From Acidobacteriota bacterium (GTDB lineage: Bacteria; Acidobacteriota; Terriglobia; Terriglobales; Acidobacteriaceae), in the NCBI GenBank assembly GCA_023410055.1, contig JAEYQK010000018.1, forward strand, positions 9,505-73,504: 64,000 nucleotides of DNA, in the 5' to 3' direction. The notes under the pieces were generated by a model, which worked only from the letters and a program-made list of their open reading frames with translations, was not told where the DNA came from and did not search any database. Within the stretch, counting starts at the first letter, position 1. Each line of letters opens with the position of its first letter. Below, piece by piece: positions 1 to 8,497 of the stretch. The position numbers and the translations under genes are program-made.

Positions 1-2
1 CC

Positions 3-1892
3 AGATCTTCTGTCGTAAAGATATTGCGAACTGATCAGGCTGGCCAAACCAGCATCGCGTGCCAACCAGGCATGCAATTGATTGTCTCTGCGGGCGGATT
101 CGCGACGAAGGTAGTCGTCGTCTCGAATTGCAGCGAGGCAGTCGTGGTAAAACTCGTGCCCTCCCCGGTGAACACCAGTCTGAATGTCGTCGTACGGGAT
201 GAAGGTGTTCCGACTGTGTCCAGTGGCACCGCTACGGAGATCGACCGCACAACTGCCCGGACCGTGTTTGATGCTGTCGAGACGTTGTCGCCGAGTGTCT
301 TTGTTACGCGACGCGGCGTCATGGGATACGGGATTTCCACCAACGGCACCGGAGGAGTGAGCGTTCGGGGCGTTGGCGGATCGCCGAATACCGATGTATT
401 GATCGTGGTGGACGGAAGACCGGACTTTCAGGGCCAGATGGGACATCCCCTGCCGGACTTTTATAGTCTGTCGGATGCTGGCACGATCTCCGTCACCGAA
501 GGTCCGGCATCGGTGCTGTACGGCACGAATGCCCTGGGTGGAGCGGTTGAAATCAAACCGCGTGAGCCGGAGGCAGGTCCGGAATTCGAATTGACTTCAA
601 GCCTCGGCTCCTACGCGACCGGGCAGCATCGCCTTTGGGCGGGCCTCCGCCGAGGACGCGGTGTTTACTCGTTCTCTGGCGGAATCAATCACACGAACGG
701 TGATCGCGACAACTCAGCCTTTCGCTCGCAGAACACCTCATTGGGAGCGAGCTACATTCTCTCGCCCGTTTGGAAGGTGTCTCTCGACGGCAACTACGGA
801 CATTTCCTAGTAGAAGATCCCGGCCCCATCAGCGCGCCTCTGCCGAACAGTTATGCCAGTGTTGGTCGCGGCGGGTTCAGCATCGATCTGTCCAACTCCT
901 CAAGTTTGCTCAACGGATACACCCGGTTCTACTCCTCGTACGGCCACAATTTCATTTCCGATGGTTTCCGGGCAGTGGATCGCATGACCGGAGGGAGAAT
1001 CTTCGAAACGTTGACCGTTTCGCATTCTGCTGCAATCGACTTCGGTACCGACATCGTGAACTACGGCGGCACTGCTCGAACGGTAATCGATGTCAACGCC
1101 TACGGTGGCAATCCCCAGATCACCGATGCTGCCGGTTTTGTGCGTGCTCATTGGAGCCCTCTCACAAAGTTGCTATTCAATGCTGGCGTGCGCTATCAAA
1201 CGAATACGCAGTTTGGCGATCTGGCTGTCCCGGAGGCCGGTGTCAGCTGGAGCATTTCGCACCGATTGTCATGGTCCGCTACAGCCAGCGAAGGATTTCG
1301 AAATCCCACCATTCGTGAACTGTATTTGTTTCCTGGCCCTAATCCGAATCTGAAGCCTGCGCGCATGTGGAATGGCCAGACTTCAGTTCAGTATCGGTTA
1401 ACCGACGATTTGGCCGCGTCCGTGACTTATTACTATGCACACTTGAAGGATCAAATCATTGCGACCGGGCACTGGCCGAATATGCTGGTTGTGAACCAAG
1501 GCGACTCAAACAATCGCGGTGTCGAGGCAAACGTGCGTTGGCATCTGCGACGGCGTGTCAGCACTTCAGCCGGATACGCTTTCCTGAACTCCTCCAACAT
1601 TGCGCCTTTGATTCCTCAGCACAAAGCCAATGCAGCTGTAGATGTGGATCTCAAGCGAGCTTTTCTGCACGTTGGCGTGCAAGCTATAGGACGCCGTTAT
1701 GGAACTCAGAGCCATACGACACAGCTCGGCGGCTATACGCTTGGTTCCTTCAAGCTGAGCGTGCCGATACGGCGCAATTACGACCTTTTCGTGATGGTCG
1801 ATAACCTTCTGAATCATCGGCATGAAATTCTACCGGGCTATCCGATGCCGGGTGTGAATGCTGCTGCTGGATTCACCATTCGTTTCCGATGA
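3..1892 (+). CDS. TonB-dependent receptor (5' partial)
   Basis: Outer-membrane receptor that would import a ligand using TonB energy. The frame is open to the left window edge, so the true start and signal peptide lie outside; the first ATG/TTG-type codon in frame is at position 24. The first ~50 residues look like the end of a carboxypeptidase-regulatory-like domain. The plug domain follows (VSVRGVGGSPNTDVLIVVDG, then EGPASVLYGTNALGGAVEI), then a beta-barrel with the usual C-terminal 'VMVDNLLNHRHE...FTIRFR' ending in an aromatic-rich strand. Its stop overlaps the start of the ECF S component (ATGA), so receptor and inner-membrane transporter are translationally coupled, which suggests a common substrate. 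The substrate cannot be read from the sequence. Confidence 0.9.
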   Translation, partial: RSSVVKILRTDQAGQTSIACQPGMQLIVSAGGFATKVVVVSNCSEAVVVKLVPSPVNTSLNVVVRDEGVPTVSSGTATEIDRTTARTVFDAVETLSPSVFVTRRGVMGYGISTNGTGGVSVRGVGGSPNTDVLIVVDGRPDFQGQMGHPLPDFYSLSDAGTISVTEGPASVLYGTNALGGAVEIKPREPEAGPEFELTSSLGSYATGQHRLWAGLRRGRGVYSFSGGINHTNGDRDNSAFRSQNTSLGASYILSPVWKVSLDGNYGHFLVEDPGPISAPLPNSYASVGRGGFSIDLSNSSSLLNGYTRFYSSYGHNFISDGFRAVDRMTGGRIFETLTVSHSAAIDFGTDIVNYGGTARTVIDVNAYGGNPQITDAAGFVRAHWSPLTKLLFNAGVRYQTNTQFGDLAVPEAGVSWSISHRLSWSATASEGFRNPTIRELYLFPGPNPNLKPARMWNGQTSVQYRLTDDLAASVTYYYAHLKDQIIATGHWPNMLVVNQGDSNNRGVEANVRWHLRRRVSTSAGYAFLNSSNIAPLIPQHKANAAVDVDLKRAFLHVGVQAIGRRYGTQSHTTQLGGYTLGSFKLSVPIRRNYDLFVMVDNLLNHRHEILPGYPMPGVNAAAGFTIRFR

Positions 1893-2422
1893 CACGAGGA
1901 TCTGACAACCTCCGATCTCTGGTGATCAGTGCAGTAATGGCTGCGCTGGCCCTCGTATTGCCGATGGTGTTTCACGCCACGGGTCTTGGCAGCAACTTCC
2001 TTCCAATGTTGTTGCCATTGCTACTCAATGCGTTCTTATCATCGGCTGGGTGGGCGATCTTCACTGCTGCGATTGTCCCGTGGATTTCAGCGTTCACCAC
2101 GGGCATGCCTCCCATTTATCCGCCCGTCGCACTGGTCATGAGCGTGGAAGGGCTGGTGATGGCAGCAATTGTAGCGGCCATCTGTCGCTTCCATCGACAG
2201 TCAATATGGCCAGCATTAGTCGGCGGTGTTATCGCTGACCGGGCTGTATCGTTCGCTTTGACGTTGTTGTTGTCGGCACGATTTGGGCTGCCTGCCAAGG
2301 CAGTTGCATTGGGCGTGTTTGTACGTGCGCTGCCGGGTGTCGCGTTACAGTTAGCTGTGATTCCCTTGGTGCTCAAGGCAATCCGAGAAAGAAGGAGCGT
2401 GCTATTTGAACGGAACGATTGA
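1889..2422 (+). CDS. ECF transporter S (substrate-binding) component
   Basis: A 177-aa integral membrane protein with about five or six hydrophobic segments, the size and shape of an energy-coupling-factor S component. The family-like stretch 'FLPMLLPLLLNAFL' and a 'TGMPPIYPP' loop are visible near residues 36-75. It overlaps the upstream receptor by ATGA and the downstream methyltransferase by 17 bases. T and A components occur at the end of the same operon, so this is a complete group-I type ECF module. S components define specificity. This one is not one I can assign to a vitamin or metal; cobalamin, a polyamine or a metal chelate are all possible. Confidence 0.8.
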   Translation: MTRGSDNLRSLVISAVMAALALVLPMVFHATGLGSNFLPMLLPLLLNAFLSSAGWAIFTAAIVPWISAFTTGMPPIYPPVALVMSVEGLVMAAIVAAICRFHRQSIWPALVGGVIADRAVSFALTLLLSARFGLPAKAVALGVFVRALPGVALQLAVIPLVLKAIRERRSVLFERND

Positions 2423-3020
2423 AGACAAGCGGGAGTTCTTCGACCGCATTGCCCCGCAGTGGGACACCTTCGGTGGTCCCCCCGATGCCACAGAGAAGCA
2501 ACGCGAATTCGTGAAAATTGCGACCGAGCACAAGCCATCCCGCATTCTGGACGCGGGCTGTGGCACAGGCGTGCTGGTGCCGCACCTGCGAGGACTTTGT
2601 ACTCGGGCGGCAGTTGTCGAGCAGGACCTTAGCTCCGAGATGTTGGCTGTCAATCGCGGCAAACATGGCGATGGTCCCACGATTACCTACTGTTGTGGCG
2701 ATCTTGAAACCGCGCCATTACCGACGGAGGGTTTCGATAGCGTTCTGTTCTTCAATGTGTTGCCGCACTTTCCCTCAACAGAGCATGCGATCCGCAGGGC
2801 GAAGGAGTTACTCAGTCTTTCAGGGCGTTTAGCAATTGGGCACTTAATGGACAGCACCGAATTGAATGCTTTTCATGCTGGGGTAGACGGGCCTGTCCAT
2901 CACGATGTTCTTCCGCCGGTCAGGGTGCTCGTCGTTCTGCTGCGGGCGGCTGGGCTGAATGTGCTCCGGGCAGAAGAACGTCCGGGATGGTATTTGGTAG
3001 TCGCGGAAAAATGCAAGTAG
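2406..3020 (+). CDS. class I SAM-dependent methyltransferase
   Basis: A 204-aa Rossmann-type methyltransferase. Motif I is 'ILDAGCGTGVLVPHL' at about residues 47-61, followed by an acidic residue after beta-2 ('VVEQDLS') and a 'FDSVLFFNVLPHF' motif IV region. Size and order match the UbiE/methyltransferase-11 group. The start is a TTG at 2406 preceded by AAGGAG about nine bases upstream; it overlaps the S-component gene. The methyl acceptor is unknown. Its place between transporter subunits suggests that it modifies the imported compound or the product of the next gene. Confidence 0.8.
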   Translation: MNGTIEDKREFFDRIAPQWDTFGGPPDATEKQREFVKIATEHKPSRILDAGCGTGVLVPHLRGLCTRAAVVEQDLSSEMLAVNRGKHGDGPTITYCCGDLETAPLPTEGFDSVLFFNVLPHFPSTEHAIRRAKELLSLSGRLAIGHLMDSTELNAFHAGVDGPVHHDVLPPVRVLVVLLRAAGLNVLRAEERPGWYLVVAEKCK

Positions 3021-4015
3021 CTGTGCGACTAGAAAGGATCTCGTTGGCTACGGTCTCTTCATTCATCGAACGCAATTATCGCCATTTCAACGCGGCGGCT
3101 CTCGTAGACGCCGCCGATGCCTACCGGAAGCTGCTGTCGTCAGGTGGCAAGATGTTTGTTACCTTGGGCGGAGCCATGAGCACGGCTGAGCTTGGGATAT
3201 CGCTCGCCGAGATGATTCGGCAAGACAAGGTCCACGGCATCTGCTGCACGGGGGCAAACCTAGAAGAAGATGTCTTCAACTTGGTCGCGCATGACTTCTA
3301 CGAGCGCGTCCCGCATTATCGCGACCTTACGCCAAGTGAGGAAGTCGGTTTGCTGGCGCGACACATGAACCGCGTTACCGATACCTGCATTCCCGAGATG
3401 GAGGCGATGCGGCGCATCGAGTCGGCTGTTCTCGATGAGTGGACGGCTGCAGATCGCAATCACCAGCGGTTCTTCCCGCATGAATTCATGTACAAGATAT
3501 TGCTCTCCCGCAAGCTAGAGAGCAGCTATCAGATTGATCCAAAAAGCTGCTGGCTGCTGGCTGCCGCTGAGAAGAATCTACCGATCTTTGTACCCGGCTG
3601 GGAAGATTCCACTTTAGGTAATATGTACGCCGGTCACTGCATCAGCGGAGACGTGAAGTGTGTCCACACTGTGCGTACTGGCATTGAATACATGATGCAG
3701 TTGGCCGAGTGGTATACCGACATTACAAGCCACAATCCGCTAGGTTTCTTTCAGATCGGCGGCGGCATAGCTGGTGATTTCCCGATCTGCGTAGTACCAA
3801 TGCTTCATCAGGACTTGCAGTGCCCCAACGTTCCTCTCTGGGCGTACTTCTGCCAGATCAGCGACTCTACGACTAGCTATGGCTCCTATTCCGGGGCTGT
3901 GCCGAACGAAAAGATTACGTGGGGCAAACTGGGCATTGATACTCCGAAGTTCATTATCGAATCGGACGCAACAATCGTCGCGCCGTTGATCTTCGCCTAC
4001 GTTCTGGGATGGTGA
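3011..4015 (+). CDS. deoxyhypusine synthase-like protein
   Basis: A 334-aa protein of the deoxyhypusine/homospermidine-synthase family, which uses NAD and transfers a butylamine group from spermidine or a similar donor. Visible family features are 'VTLGGAMSTAELGISLAEMI' near residue 48, 'TGANLEEDVFNLV' near residue 80, 'PIFVPGWEDSTLGN' in the middle and the catalytic-lysine motif 'EKITWGKLG' near the C-terminus (the WGK lysine accepts the butyl group in the eukaryotic enzyme). Bacteria have no eIF-5A to modify, so the acceptor must be something else. ATG 3011 was chosen because it overlaps the end of the methyltransferase gene; an earlier in-frame start at 2987 would overlap more. Embedded in an ECF/TonB transport operon, a very unusual context. 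Confidence 0.8.
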   Translation: MQVAVRLERISLATVSSFIERNYRHFNAAALVDAADAYRKLLSSGGKMFVTLGGAMSTAELGISLAEMIRQDKVHGICCTGANLEEDVFNLVAHDFYERVPHYRDLTPSEEVGLLARHMNRVTDTCIPEMEAMRRIESAVLDEWTAADRNHQRFFPHEFMYKILLSRKLESSYQIDPKSCWLLAAAEKNLPIFVPGWEDSTLGNMYAGHCISGDVKCVHTVRTGIEYMMQLAEWYTDITSHNPLGFFQIGGGIAGDFPICVVPMLHQDLQCPNVPLWAYFCQISDSTTSYGSYSGAVPNEKITWGKLGIDTPKFIIESDATIVAPLIFAYVLGW

Positions 4016-4047
4016 ACAAGCACGACTGCAATTGGAAAGAACACTCA

Positions 4048-4596
4048 ATGAGCTTCTTTCAGAGAATTCTACTGGTCATGGTCTCTACAGCAGTCGCATT
4101 GTTCGCGGCTGACAAAGCGAGTGTACTCGCGCTCGGAATATTGACCGTTGCATTGCTGGGAGTTCATTTCGTGCATGTGCGCAGTCTCCGCGCGATGGCG
4201 ACGCGTTTCTGGGCGATATTCTTCTTCGCCGTAGGCTTCTGCGCTTTACAGGCACTAGGTCAAGGTACCGATTGGAAGACAGGCTTGAGAATTGTCTTTG
4301 TTTTTGCTGCAATTCGTCTGGTTGGCGACTTTTGCACTGCCCAAGGGATCCCTGTTCCTCGCAACCGGCTCCTCTATCGTTTGTTTCTGTTCGCGCATTT
4401 CACACGGCATTTCGCTTCTATCCTGGCAGAAGAGGTGCGGCGGATGCTGATCGCTCGCAAACTCGCCGCTCCAAAGCTCTACGCGAAAGGCGGCTTCTCA
4501 TCCCTGGTTCAATCTCTGTCGGCAGTGTTTCGATGTTCTCTGGTCCGGGCAGAACGCTTCTATGCCGCACAATGGTTGAGGGGGATCGAAGCGTGA
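4048..4596 (+). CDS. ECF transporter T (transmembrane) component
   Basis: About 182 aa: four or so hydrophobic segments, then a charged cytoplasmic C-terminal half. This half carries two short Ala-Arg-type coupling motifs (around 'RRMLIARKLAA' and 'RAERFYAAQWLRG') that in EcfT proteins contact the ATPases. ATG 4048 is preferred because GGAAAG lies eight bases upstream; an upstream in-frame ATG at 4009 overlaps the preceding stop and is an alternative. The product would link the S component at 1889 to the ATPase that follows. Confidence 0.8.
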   Translation: MSFFQRILLVMVSTAVALFAADKASVLALGILTVALLGVHFVHVRSLRAMATRFWAIFFFAVGFCALQALGQGTDWKTGLRIVFVFAAIRLVGDFCTAQGIPVPRNRLLYRLFLFAHFTRHFASILAEEVRRMLIARKLAAPKLYAKGGFSSLVQSLSAVFRCSLVRAERFYAAQWLRGIEA

Positions 4597-5282
4597 GCGC
4601 CGCCATTGAAGCCGCACATCTCTCGTTCGCCTTCGAGCGTGGACACGACGTGCTTTCTGACATCAGCTTTCAGATTGCGCCCGGCGAACGTGTCAGTATT
4701 CTTGGTGGGAACGGTGCGGGCAAAAGCACGCTTGTGTGGTGTCTCGCCGGATTACTCCGTCCGCGGGGAGAGATTCGCATCCTCGGGCAATCAGCGAAGA
4801 GCGCTAGAGGGCAAGTGGGGTTGGTGTTTCAGAATCCGGAAGATCAGCTGTTCATGCCTTCCATTTATGAAGACTTGGTTCTGCCGCAGATAAATCGTGG
4901 CACAAACGCAGCCGCAGCCGCCGAGTATGCGGAGGAACTGTTGGCTCGTGTTAGTTTGCGCGAACAGGCGTCCCGCCCAGCATCTAGGCTGAGTTTTGGC
5001 CAGCGGAAACGTGCGGCAATTGCCGCTGCTCTGGTTAACAAACCCGAAGTTTTGATTCTGGACGAGCCGACCGCGGAGTTGGATGGGAGAGCAGTGCGGG
5101 AATTGAAAGGAACCCTGACCGATACACCGGGCACACTGGTCGTCGTAACGCACGATTTGCAGTTCGCTGCTGATGTAACACAACGCTGTATATTGATCTC
5201 GGCGGGTCAAGTCTTTTCTGACAAGCCCACTCCGGCAGTTATTGCGGATCAGGAGATGCTGCACCAGGTTGGCTTGGTTTAG
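4593..5282 (+). CDS. ECF transporter ATPase (A component)
   Basis: ABC-type ATPase of about 229 aa. Walker A is 'GGNGAGKSTL', the Q-loop is 'VFQNPEDQLF' (the EDQ form typical of ECF/Cbi-type ATPases), the signature is 'LSFGQRKR' and Walker B is 'VLILDEPTAELD', followed by the H-loop 'VVVTHD'. GTG 4593 overlaps the T-component stop (GTGA); ATG 4572 in the same frame is an alternative. Only one A component is present, so the ATPase is probably a homodimer. Last gene of the operon, convergent with 5294-5566. Confidence 0.9.
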   Translation: MSAAIEAAHLSFAFERGHDVLSDISFQIAPGERVSILGGNGAGKSTLVWCLAGLLRPRGEIRILGQSAKSARGQVGLVFQNPEDQLFMPSIYEDLVLPQINRGTNAAAAAEYAEELLARVSLREQASRPASRLSFGQRKRAAIAAALVNKPEVLILDEPTAELDGRAVRELKGTLTDTPGTLVVVTHDLQFAADVTQRCILISAGQVFSDKPTPAVIADQEMLHQVGLV

Positions 5283-5293
5283 CCACCAAAGAT

Positions 5294-5566
5294 TCAGTCC
5301 TCACCCTCTTGCCTCGGGCCTGCCTTAATTGCGGCGAGTATTTCCATATAGCGATTGAAGCATGGGGAACAGGAAACGAGATGTTTACTGACTTGATCGT
5401 GGATTGCTTCAGTTGGGCGTTTAGCCATTCGTTGCAGATCGGAATCGTCTGGGCAGCCAATCCTCTGCTGGTTGGGAAATGCTTGGGAAAGATAGGACTT
5501 AGCTAAGCCTAAGAACTCGTCATCGTTGAGATCGCCGCTATGCTCGCTTCGCTTTTCTCTCGGCAT
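5294..5566 (-). CDS. small zinc-finger (anti-sigma-like) protein
   Basis: A 90-aa protein with 'HLVSCSPCFNRYMEIL', an H-x3-C-x2-C arrangement as in the zf-HC2 zinc-binding fold of anti-sigma factors. No transmembrane segment follows, so it would be a soluble protein. Its start overlaps the 3' end of the sigma-like gene by 29 bases on the same strand, so the two are almost certainly co-translated partners. The role as a regulator of that sigma-like protein is inferred from this pairing. Confidence 0.65.
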   Translation of the reverse strand: MPREKRSEHSGDLNDDEFLGLAKSYLSQAFPNQQRIGCPDDSDLQRMAKRPTEAIHDQVSKHLVSCSPCFNRYMEILAAIKAGPRQEGED

Positions 5567-6176
5567 TACTTTTCATTGCAGGCTTTGCCTCTCTGAATGG
5601 GTCGGCCCGTGGCGCAGGTGGCAATGATCTCCTTCCATGCGCGAGTCGTGCTTTTACACGTCGTACCGCATTGTTGAATCTTACCTCTGCGGCATGTCCG
5701 GAGAGCCCATGAACTTTACCAATTTCCTTCCAAGTAAATCCCTGCAACCGTCGCCAGAACATATCTCGGGTAACGAAGTCGAATTCGGCCAGGCACTCCT
5801 GAACCAGAATCTTCGTGTCAAATTGGTGTGACGGATCAGTCCATCTAGATGCCAAGTCGTCACCGTTCAACAACACGAGTCCGTTGCGCTTCACACGGTT
5901 CACATGCCTGACAAATGCGTGGAAGACGTAGCCCGCCAGATTACGTATAGGCGCATTACCAGATGCTTCGTTGGTCTCGACCACTCGTGACACTTGTGCC
6001 GCAACCTCCTCTAAAGCATTAGCGACCGCTGCGGAGTCTCCGAGCAGGTCTAAAGCGTGGTTAAGCGCCTTCGGCACGAGTGCCTGAGCTGCGGCAAGTA
6101 CTGTCGGGTCGATGTTTCTGCCATGCCGATCTACGGAATGAAGCCGGAAAGCGGCAGGGGAACTGTCACTCGCCAT
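5538..6176 (-). CDS. sigma-70-family-like regulator
   Basis: A 212-aa protein. The clearest part is a sigma region-4-like helix-turn-helix ('FTWKEIGKVHGLSGHAAEVRFNNAVRRVKARL', split here as FTWKEIGKVHGLS and AAEVRFNNAVRRVKARL) at about residues 144-176. The N-terminal half may correspond to region 2 ('NLAGYVFHAFVRHVNRVKR'). The C-terminal tail is basic and low-complexity. It overlaps the downstream zinc-finger protein. I infer an ECF-type sigma factor of a divergent group; a role as another HTH regulator cannot be excluded. Confidence 0.65.
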   Translation of the reverse strand: MASDSSPAAFRLHSVDRHGRNIDPTVLAAAQALVPKALNHALDLLGDSAAVANALEEVAAQVSRVVETNEASGNAPIRNLAGYVFHAFVRHVNRVKRNGLVLLNGDDLASRWTDPSHQFDTKILVQECLAEFDFVTRDMFWRRLQGFTWKEIGKVHGLSGHAAEVRFNNAVRRVKARLAHGRRSLPPAPRADPFREAKPAMKSNAERKAKRA

Positions 6177-6479
6177 TTGTGGTTCGTCCAGAGCCTAACG
6201 AACAGACCGAAGGCTCATTTGTGGATACACTTGGGATTTGGACAATCCGGACTGCGAGACGGCCATTGGGGCTGTCGCACAGGCGGGTTTCCACTTCCGC
6301 TGCAAAAACGGAGCTCGGACGAAATGGCAAACCGGCGAGACGGACTGCCGGATTTCGAGGTAAGATGCTGAATATTGCTGACGTGTTCACCCGAATTTTG
6401 GGGTTGAGTGCCGAGGCCCCCGCCGCTCCGCTTCGTCTAGGCTGCGCTACGCAATGACACGCGCCGCAGGAGGATGAGA
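6177..6479. other. divergent intergenic region
   Basis: About 300 bases between the minus-strand sigma-like gene and the plus-strand lipoprotein. It should hold promoters for both, but I see no convincing -35/-10 pair or other structure. The only clear site is the AGGAGG Shine-Dalgarno at 6468-6473 that sets the lipoprotein start. Confidence 0.4.
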
Positions 6480-6908
6480 ATGTGCCATAAACGGTTGGTT
6501 TTCTTTATCGTTTCTTTGGCTCTGTTATCGATGGGAGCGTGCAATTCTCGACCGAACGTGTCGGGAGTCTGGAAGGGTTCGATTCAAGCGAGCGAGAAGA
6601 ACGGAAAAAACAACTGGAATGGCCCCGCTGAACTGACGCTAAATCAAAACGGAGACGCAGTCACCGGCAGCCTAGTCTTCACCCATCCGCAGGCCGGACG
6701 CGTCCAGGTTCCGATCACCTCGGGTATCGTGTCCAGCGATGCAGTGACGTTCTCCGGCCAAAGTCAATTTCCGATGGGCGGTTCCGTCGAGATCACCTTC
6801 CACGGCAAGGTGAACGGCACGTCATTGACGGGAACAACCGACATGACCTCAAGAGGGCTCTTCGGAACAGTCACGAACAGCGGCCCGCTAACGTTGGTGA
6901 AAGAATAG
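6480..6908 (+). CDS. putative secreted lipoprotein
   Basis: About 142 aa. A basic N-terminus and hydrophobic stretch (VFFIVSLALL) end in a lipobox 'LLSMGAC', so the mature protein would start at Cys and be lipid anchored. The rest is a beta-rich sequence with 'VSGVWKGSI', 'LTLNQNGDAVTGSL' and 'VNGTSLTGTTDM' repeats, the kind of single-domain fold seen in many acidobacterial lipoproteins of unknown role. AGGAGG at 6468-6473 fits ATG 6480 (six-base spacing) rather than ATG 6474, which abuts it. No enzymatic motif seen. Confidence 0.75.
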   Translation: MCHKRLVFFIVSLALLSMGACNSRPNVSGVWKGSIQASEKNGKNNWNGPAELTLNQNGDAVTGSLVFTHPQAGRVQVPITSGIVSSDAVTFSGQSQFPMGGSVEITFHGKVNGTSLTGTTDMTSRGLFGTVTNSGPLTLVKE

Positions 6909-6932
6909 GTTGCGCCTCGGAACCGTCAGCGA

Positions 6933-7124
6933 TCATCCTCGATGGTGTGAACACAACGACTTCCAGAACTCTTCGTACGGCATGACTTGTTCGTGCTTCG
7001 CGCGCCAGTGCGCATCAATGCCATCCCAGCCACTGCCCCGAAAGATGTGGTCGCACAGAGGGCACTCCCGAGGTTCCGTGTCGGTCAACTTGCGCGTTGA
7101 CTGGCGTTCCTCAATACACCACAA
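6933..7124 (-). CDS. small C2H2-like zinc-finger protein
   Basis: A 63-aa ORF with 'CPLCDHIF' followed by 'IDAHWRAKHEQVMPYEEFW'. The spacing C-x2-C, then H-x4-H, looks like a single treble-clef or C2H2 zinc finger. Conservation cannot be checked here, but the Cys/His pattern is unlikely in a random frame. Function unknown. It points toward the end of the lipoprotein gene (convergent). Confidence 0.5.
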   Translation of the reverse strand: MWCIEERQSTRKLTDTEPRECPLCDHIFRGSGWDGIDAHWRAKHEQVMPYEEFWKSLCSHHRG

Positions 7125-7549
7125 GCAATCCTGCGTCTATTCCTCTCGTTCCACGCTGCCATTCCGCCAGTTCGGATTAAAGCCGAATCACGGATGAAGC
7201 CGCAGTTCAAGTGCTAGTGGCTCCGCCAGCTCCATCCATCGCCCCGCCGTTCGACAGGGCCAAAAAGTTCAGCGCATTTCATTCTACTTTTCTCCTGCAC
7301 TGATAGAACAGCATGTGTTCTTCCGGAAACACACGACGCGGCCCGTTGGATGGTCCAACATTGTGCCGTTCGAGTGGATCAGGCCGTTGGAATCCTGGGC
7401 TATTCTGTTCTGTAAGTGATTGCCCGCCGGGCATTCTGGTCCTGCCTACCGCTACGAATCGGGATCGGAAGCGCAGAGGCACTAAAAGATTGGACACCGC
7501 TAAAGCATTGAAACATAATGGTCGTTCAGGACATTGAAAGGGCTGAAGC
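7125..7549. other. left flank of the defence island
   Basis: About 425 bases without a gene I can support. Short ORFs on both strands (7313-7537 plus, 7279-7497 minus) have no motif and overlap each other. A Shine-Dalgarno-like GAAAGGG lies before GTG 7550. The promoter of the defence operon is expected here but I could not identify it. No tRNA or direct repeat marking an integration point was recognised. Confidence 0.4.
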
Positions 7550-8497
7550 GTGGCCAGCTTGGATTATCGAATCTCGGGGCATGAGGGTTTTCCGTGCCGT
7601 TACACTTGGCTCCCGAAGGCGGTTCGGAGGCTTACAGATGACCCCAAGCTTTTCAGCGATGAAGAGCGCGCTATGGTCGATCTGGGCGTTGGCAAGAACA
7701 TGGTGCGTTCGATTCGCTTCTGGTCGCTAGCTGCTGGGATTGCCGTCAGCTCGCCCGCAAAGGGTGCGGGACACACGTTGACGGACTTTGGCCTCGCCCT
7801 CCTAGGCGACAGAGGGTTTGATCGATTTCTAGAGGATCGGCGGACACTTTGGCTAGTCCACTGGAACATCGCCACACAGGTAAACAATCCCCTGCTCGCG
7901 TGGGATTACCTTCTCAATCGTTGGCAAGATCCGGAGTGGGTCCCAAGCGCGGCCGTGAGAGCACTGGAGAAGGAAGCATCGGCTAAGGGTGCATCCGTTT
8001 CACGGAGTACCGTTGAACAGCACCTTGATGCTTTTCTGCACACGTATGTGCCGACGAGGGGTCGAAAAGGAACCGTCCTTGAGGACAACTTGGATTCGCC
8101 ACTGGTGGAGCTCGAACTTATCGTAAAAGTCGGTGATCGCGAAGTTGATCGCGCTGCTGGGCGTCGGGAGCCGATCTATTCATTCAGGCGCGACGAGAAA
8201 CCCGAGATCACTGCCGAACTTTTCGAATATTGCCTGCATGACTTCTGGCAACGACGCCACGCGAACGAAGGAACGTTGGCGTTACGCGAGGTGGCACACG
8301 GGCACGGCAGCCCTGGGCAGATATTTAAGCTCCCGGAGGACGATGTACGAGCCCGCGTAATGCAGATGACAGAAGACGCTAACGGCATGTTTGCATATAA
8401 CGAATCGGCGAATTTGCAGCAGCTGCAGAGAAAACGTGAGACAACGGGGACGAAGTTGTTGAGGGGCATCTACTCGGCCGAAGGTGAACATGCCTGA
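7550..8497 (+). CDS. DUF4007 family protein, first gene of the phosphorothioation island
   Basis: A 315-aa protein. The N-terminus carries the DUF4007 hallmark: 'GHEGFPCRYTWLPKAV' (residues 10-25) and 'DLGVGKNMVRSIRFWSLAAG' (residues 43-62). No catalytic motif is apparent. DUF4007 proteins are, from what I recall of gene neighbourhoods, found next to PAPS-reductase-family proteins and large ATPases in DNA-sulfur-modification loci, and that is the arrangement here. Start is GTG 7550 with GAAAGGG upstream. It overlaps the ATPase gene, so the two are coupled. A role in target recognition or in assembly of the modification complex is inference. Confidence 0.8.
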   Translation: MASLDYRISGHEGFPCRYTWLPKAVRRLTDDPKLFSDEERAMVDLGVGKNMVRSIRFWSLAAGIAVSSPAKGAGHTLTDFGLALLGDRGFDRFLEDRRTLWLVHWNIATQVNNPLLAWDYLLNRWQDPEWVPSAAVRALEKEASAKGASVSRSTVEQHLDAFLHTYVPTRGRKGTVLEDNLDSPLVELELIVKVGDREVDRAAGRREPIYSFRRDEKPEITAELFEYCLHDFWQRRHANEGTLALREVAHGHGSPGQIFKLPEDDVRARVMQMTEDANGMFAYNESANLQQLQRKRETTGTKLLRGIYSAEGEHA

